From Stemphylium vesicarium (lineage: Eukaryota; Ascomycota; Dothideomycetes; Pleosporales; Pleosporaceae): a stretch of DNA of 19,438 nucleotides. Made by a program: the position numbers and the translations under genes. Below the pieces are notes generated by a model. It was not told the DNA's origin. It saw nothing but the letters and a program-made list of their open reading frames with translations, and did no database searches. The first letter of the stretch is position 1; every line of letters begins with the position of its first letter. Location of the stretch: the NCBI GenBank assembly GCA_004380135.1, contig QXCR01000309.1:1-19438 (forward strand). The letters are read 5' to 3'. Shown piece after piece: positions 18,713 through 19,438 of this stretch.

Positions 18713-19003
18713 TCGCCTCTTAAATGTGCGGAGTACACGCGTCTTAGCTAGTTATATATAAATATATTATAGGCCTCTTTAGATAAAACTTACAAAGAGT
18801 ATTAAGCGAAAGTAGATGCGGACGAAAAGTCGTTATCTAAAGTGATTGCGCGGTTATTGCGTAATAAGAAGATTCTAGCGCAGGCTAATAAGCGCGCGCA
18901 AAGGAAAGTGCTCTACCTTGCGTCGGAACTAGAAGCGGAGGGTGAGGATATTAATGCGCAGTCCTTAGATTGTCCAGCGGCGTCTATTAGTACAGTAGGG
19001 TGA
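18713..19003 (+). pseudogene. Short ORF with Cys-rich start and coiled coil, 3' part hardly mutated
   Basis: In the frame ending at TGA 19001-19003, codons 18806-19000 (65 codons) are fully open with near-normal codon use, unlike anything else in the window. Upstream the same frame has TAG 18749, TAG 18770 and TAA 18803, each explainable as a mutated Trp, Arg or Gln codon. The beginning reads KCAEYTRLS, probably a CxxC zinc-binding-type start with Cys lost. ASLDKTYKEY*AKVDADEK follows, then a charged helical stretch likely to form a coiled coil (ARLLRNKKILAQANKRAQRK) and a DCPAAS tail. From memory, short fungal proteins with a CAxC start, an SWxSLD motif and a CPAA tail occur as repeat-associated hypothetical proteins; I cannot name a family. 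The function is unknown. Confidence 0.55.
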
Positions 19004-19438
19004 CAAAAAGAAAACAACCTAAAAAGAGTAACCTTTTTTAAAGCTATATAACTAGACATGTAGACTAGCTAAAGCTAAGATTTTTAGTGTTTTAGAAAGT
19101 TAAGAACTTTTTGTTTAAGTTAGCTACTTTAGACGATTGCTTAGTAAGCAAATAGAGAATTCAAATTAGCCTTAAACATAGAGTATAAAATAGCTCTAGC
19201 TTAGTCCAGCTACAACTTTTTATCTAGCGTATTAAAAGTTCTAAATTTTTTTTACGTAATACTAGCTTACGTTAAGATTACGTAAGCAGAATCCTAGCCT
19301 TCTAGATTATCTAAGTAAGGTTTTAAAAATAGTTAAAGAAAAAGTACGCTAAAAAAAGACGCTAAAATTACGTAAGCTTCTTTTAGTCTAATTCTATATA
19401 GTCTTCTTTTTCTAAGTCTAATTTTTCTCTTCCGTATT
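19004..19438. other. AT-rich tail of window with repeated TTACGTAA motifs
   Basis: No reading frame of note. TTACGTAA occurs at 19252-19259 and 19278-19285, TTACGTTAAG near 19267 and TTACGTAAG at about 19368. This makes four related copies in about 125 bp, two followed by AGC. Composition is intermediate, with some CA/TG left (AGACATGTAGACT, ATTGCTTAGTAAGCAA). The latter is a short inverted repeat, TTGCTTA/TAAGCAA, near 19137. Confidence 0.4.

Noticed and set aside
1..19438. Fungal mitochondrial or bacterial AT-rich genome
   Set aside because: No tRNA, rRNA, respiratory-chain or bacterial genes are seen. The recognisable proteins are nuclear retrotransposons and pogo transposases with RIP-type stops.

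Overview
This window looks like a transposon graveyard from the nuclear genome of a filamentous ascomycete (Pezizomycotina). Nearly all of it is very AT-rich. CpA and its complement TpG are almost absent outside a few short islands, while TpA is in great excess. Reading frames that can still be recognised are broken almost only by TAA/TAG at positions where the families expect Gln (CAA/CAG) or Trp (TGG). Repeated copies differ mainly by C/T and G/A transitions. This is the signature of repeat-induced point mutation (RIP). I find no intact host gene, tRNA, rRNA or CRISPR array.

Layout, left to right. 1-91 is a lightly mutated fragment of unknown origin. 92-285 is the first copy of a ~194-bp direct repeat whose second copy lies at 18025-18218. 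286-741 is featureless AT-rich DNA. 742-1311 is a decayed plus-strand coding stretch that I do not recognise, running into a GC-richer island (about 1215-1450) with a hairpin. About 1455-6560 is a minus-strand Ty3/gypsy retrotransposon (called GyA here): gag with CCHC knuckle, protease/linker, RT, RNase H, integrase and the start of a chromodomain-like tail. 6561-7269 is the left end and N-terminal transposase half of a pogo/Fot-like DNA transposon on the plus strand (pogo1). At a TA it meets the end of a second, related element on the minus strand (pogo2, 7270-8579), which carries the DDE core and C-terminal half. 8580-14130 is a nearly full-length Ty1/copia element with two ~340-bp LTRs and a gag-pol frame of about 1330 codons. 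14131-17632 is a plus-strand Ty3/gypsy element (GyB) lacking its 5' LTR, gag and protease but retaining RT, RNase H, integrase, chromodomain, polypurine tract and a 3' LTR. 17633-18024 is a minus-strand gag fragment with a CCHC knuckle. After the second direct-repeat copy come degenerate short tandem repeats, a lightly mutated short ORF (18713-19003) and a closing AT-rich stretch with repeated TTACGTAA motifs.

The parts do not act as a pathway; they are a nested insertion record. pogo2 probably inserted into pogo1 and copia into pogo2. The right side of copia, however, abuts an unrelated gypsy pol with no matching target-site duplication, so a later recombination or deletion is likely. RIP then inactivated the cluster. 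All three catalytic Asp of the pogo2 DDE transposase, and both Asp of the GyB RT 'LDD' box, now read Asn at TpG-to-TpA positions. Such AT-rich blocks are typical of fungal heterochromatin, possibly pericentromeric or subtelomeric, but the sequence alone does not show which. I see no convincing new biological system. The best leads are the RIP-sparing islands, the paired 17-bp subterminal motifs of the two pogo elements, the chimeric copia junction, the 33-bp LTR palindrome and the preserved ORF near 18.8-19.0 kb.
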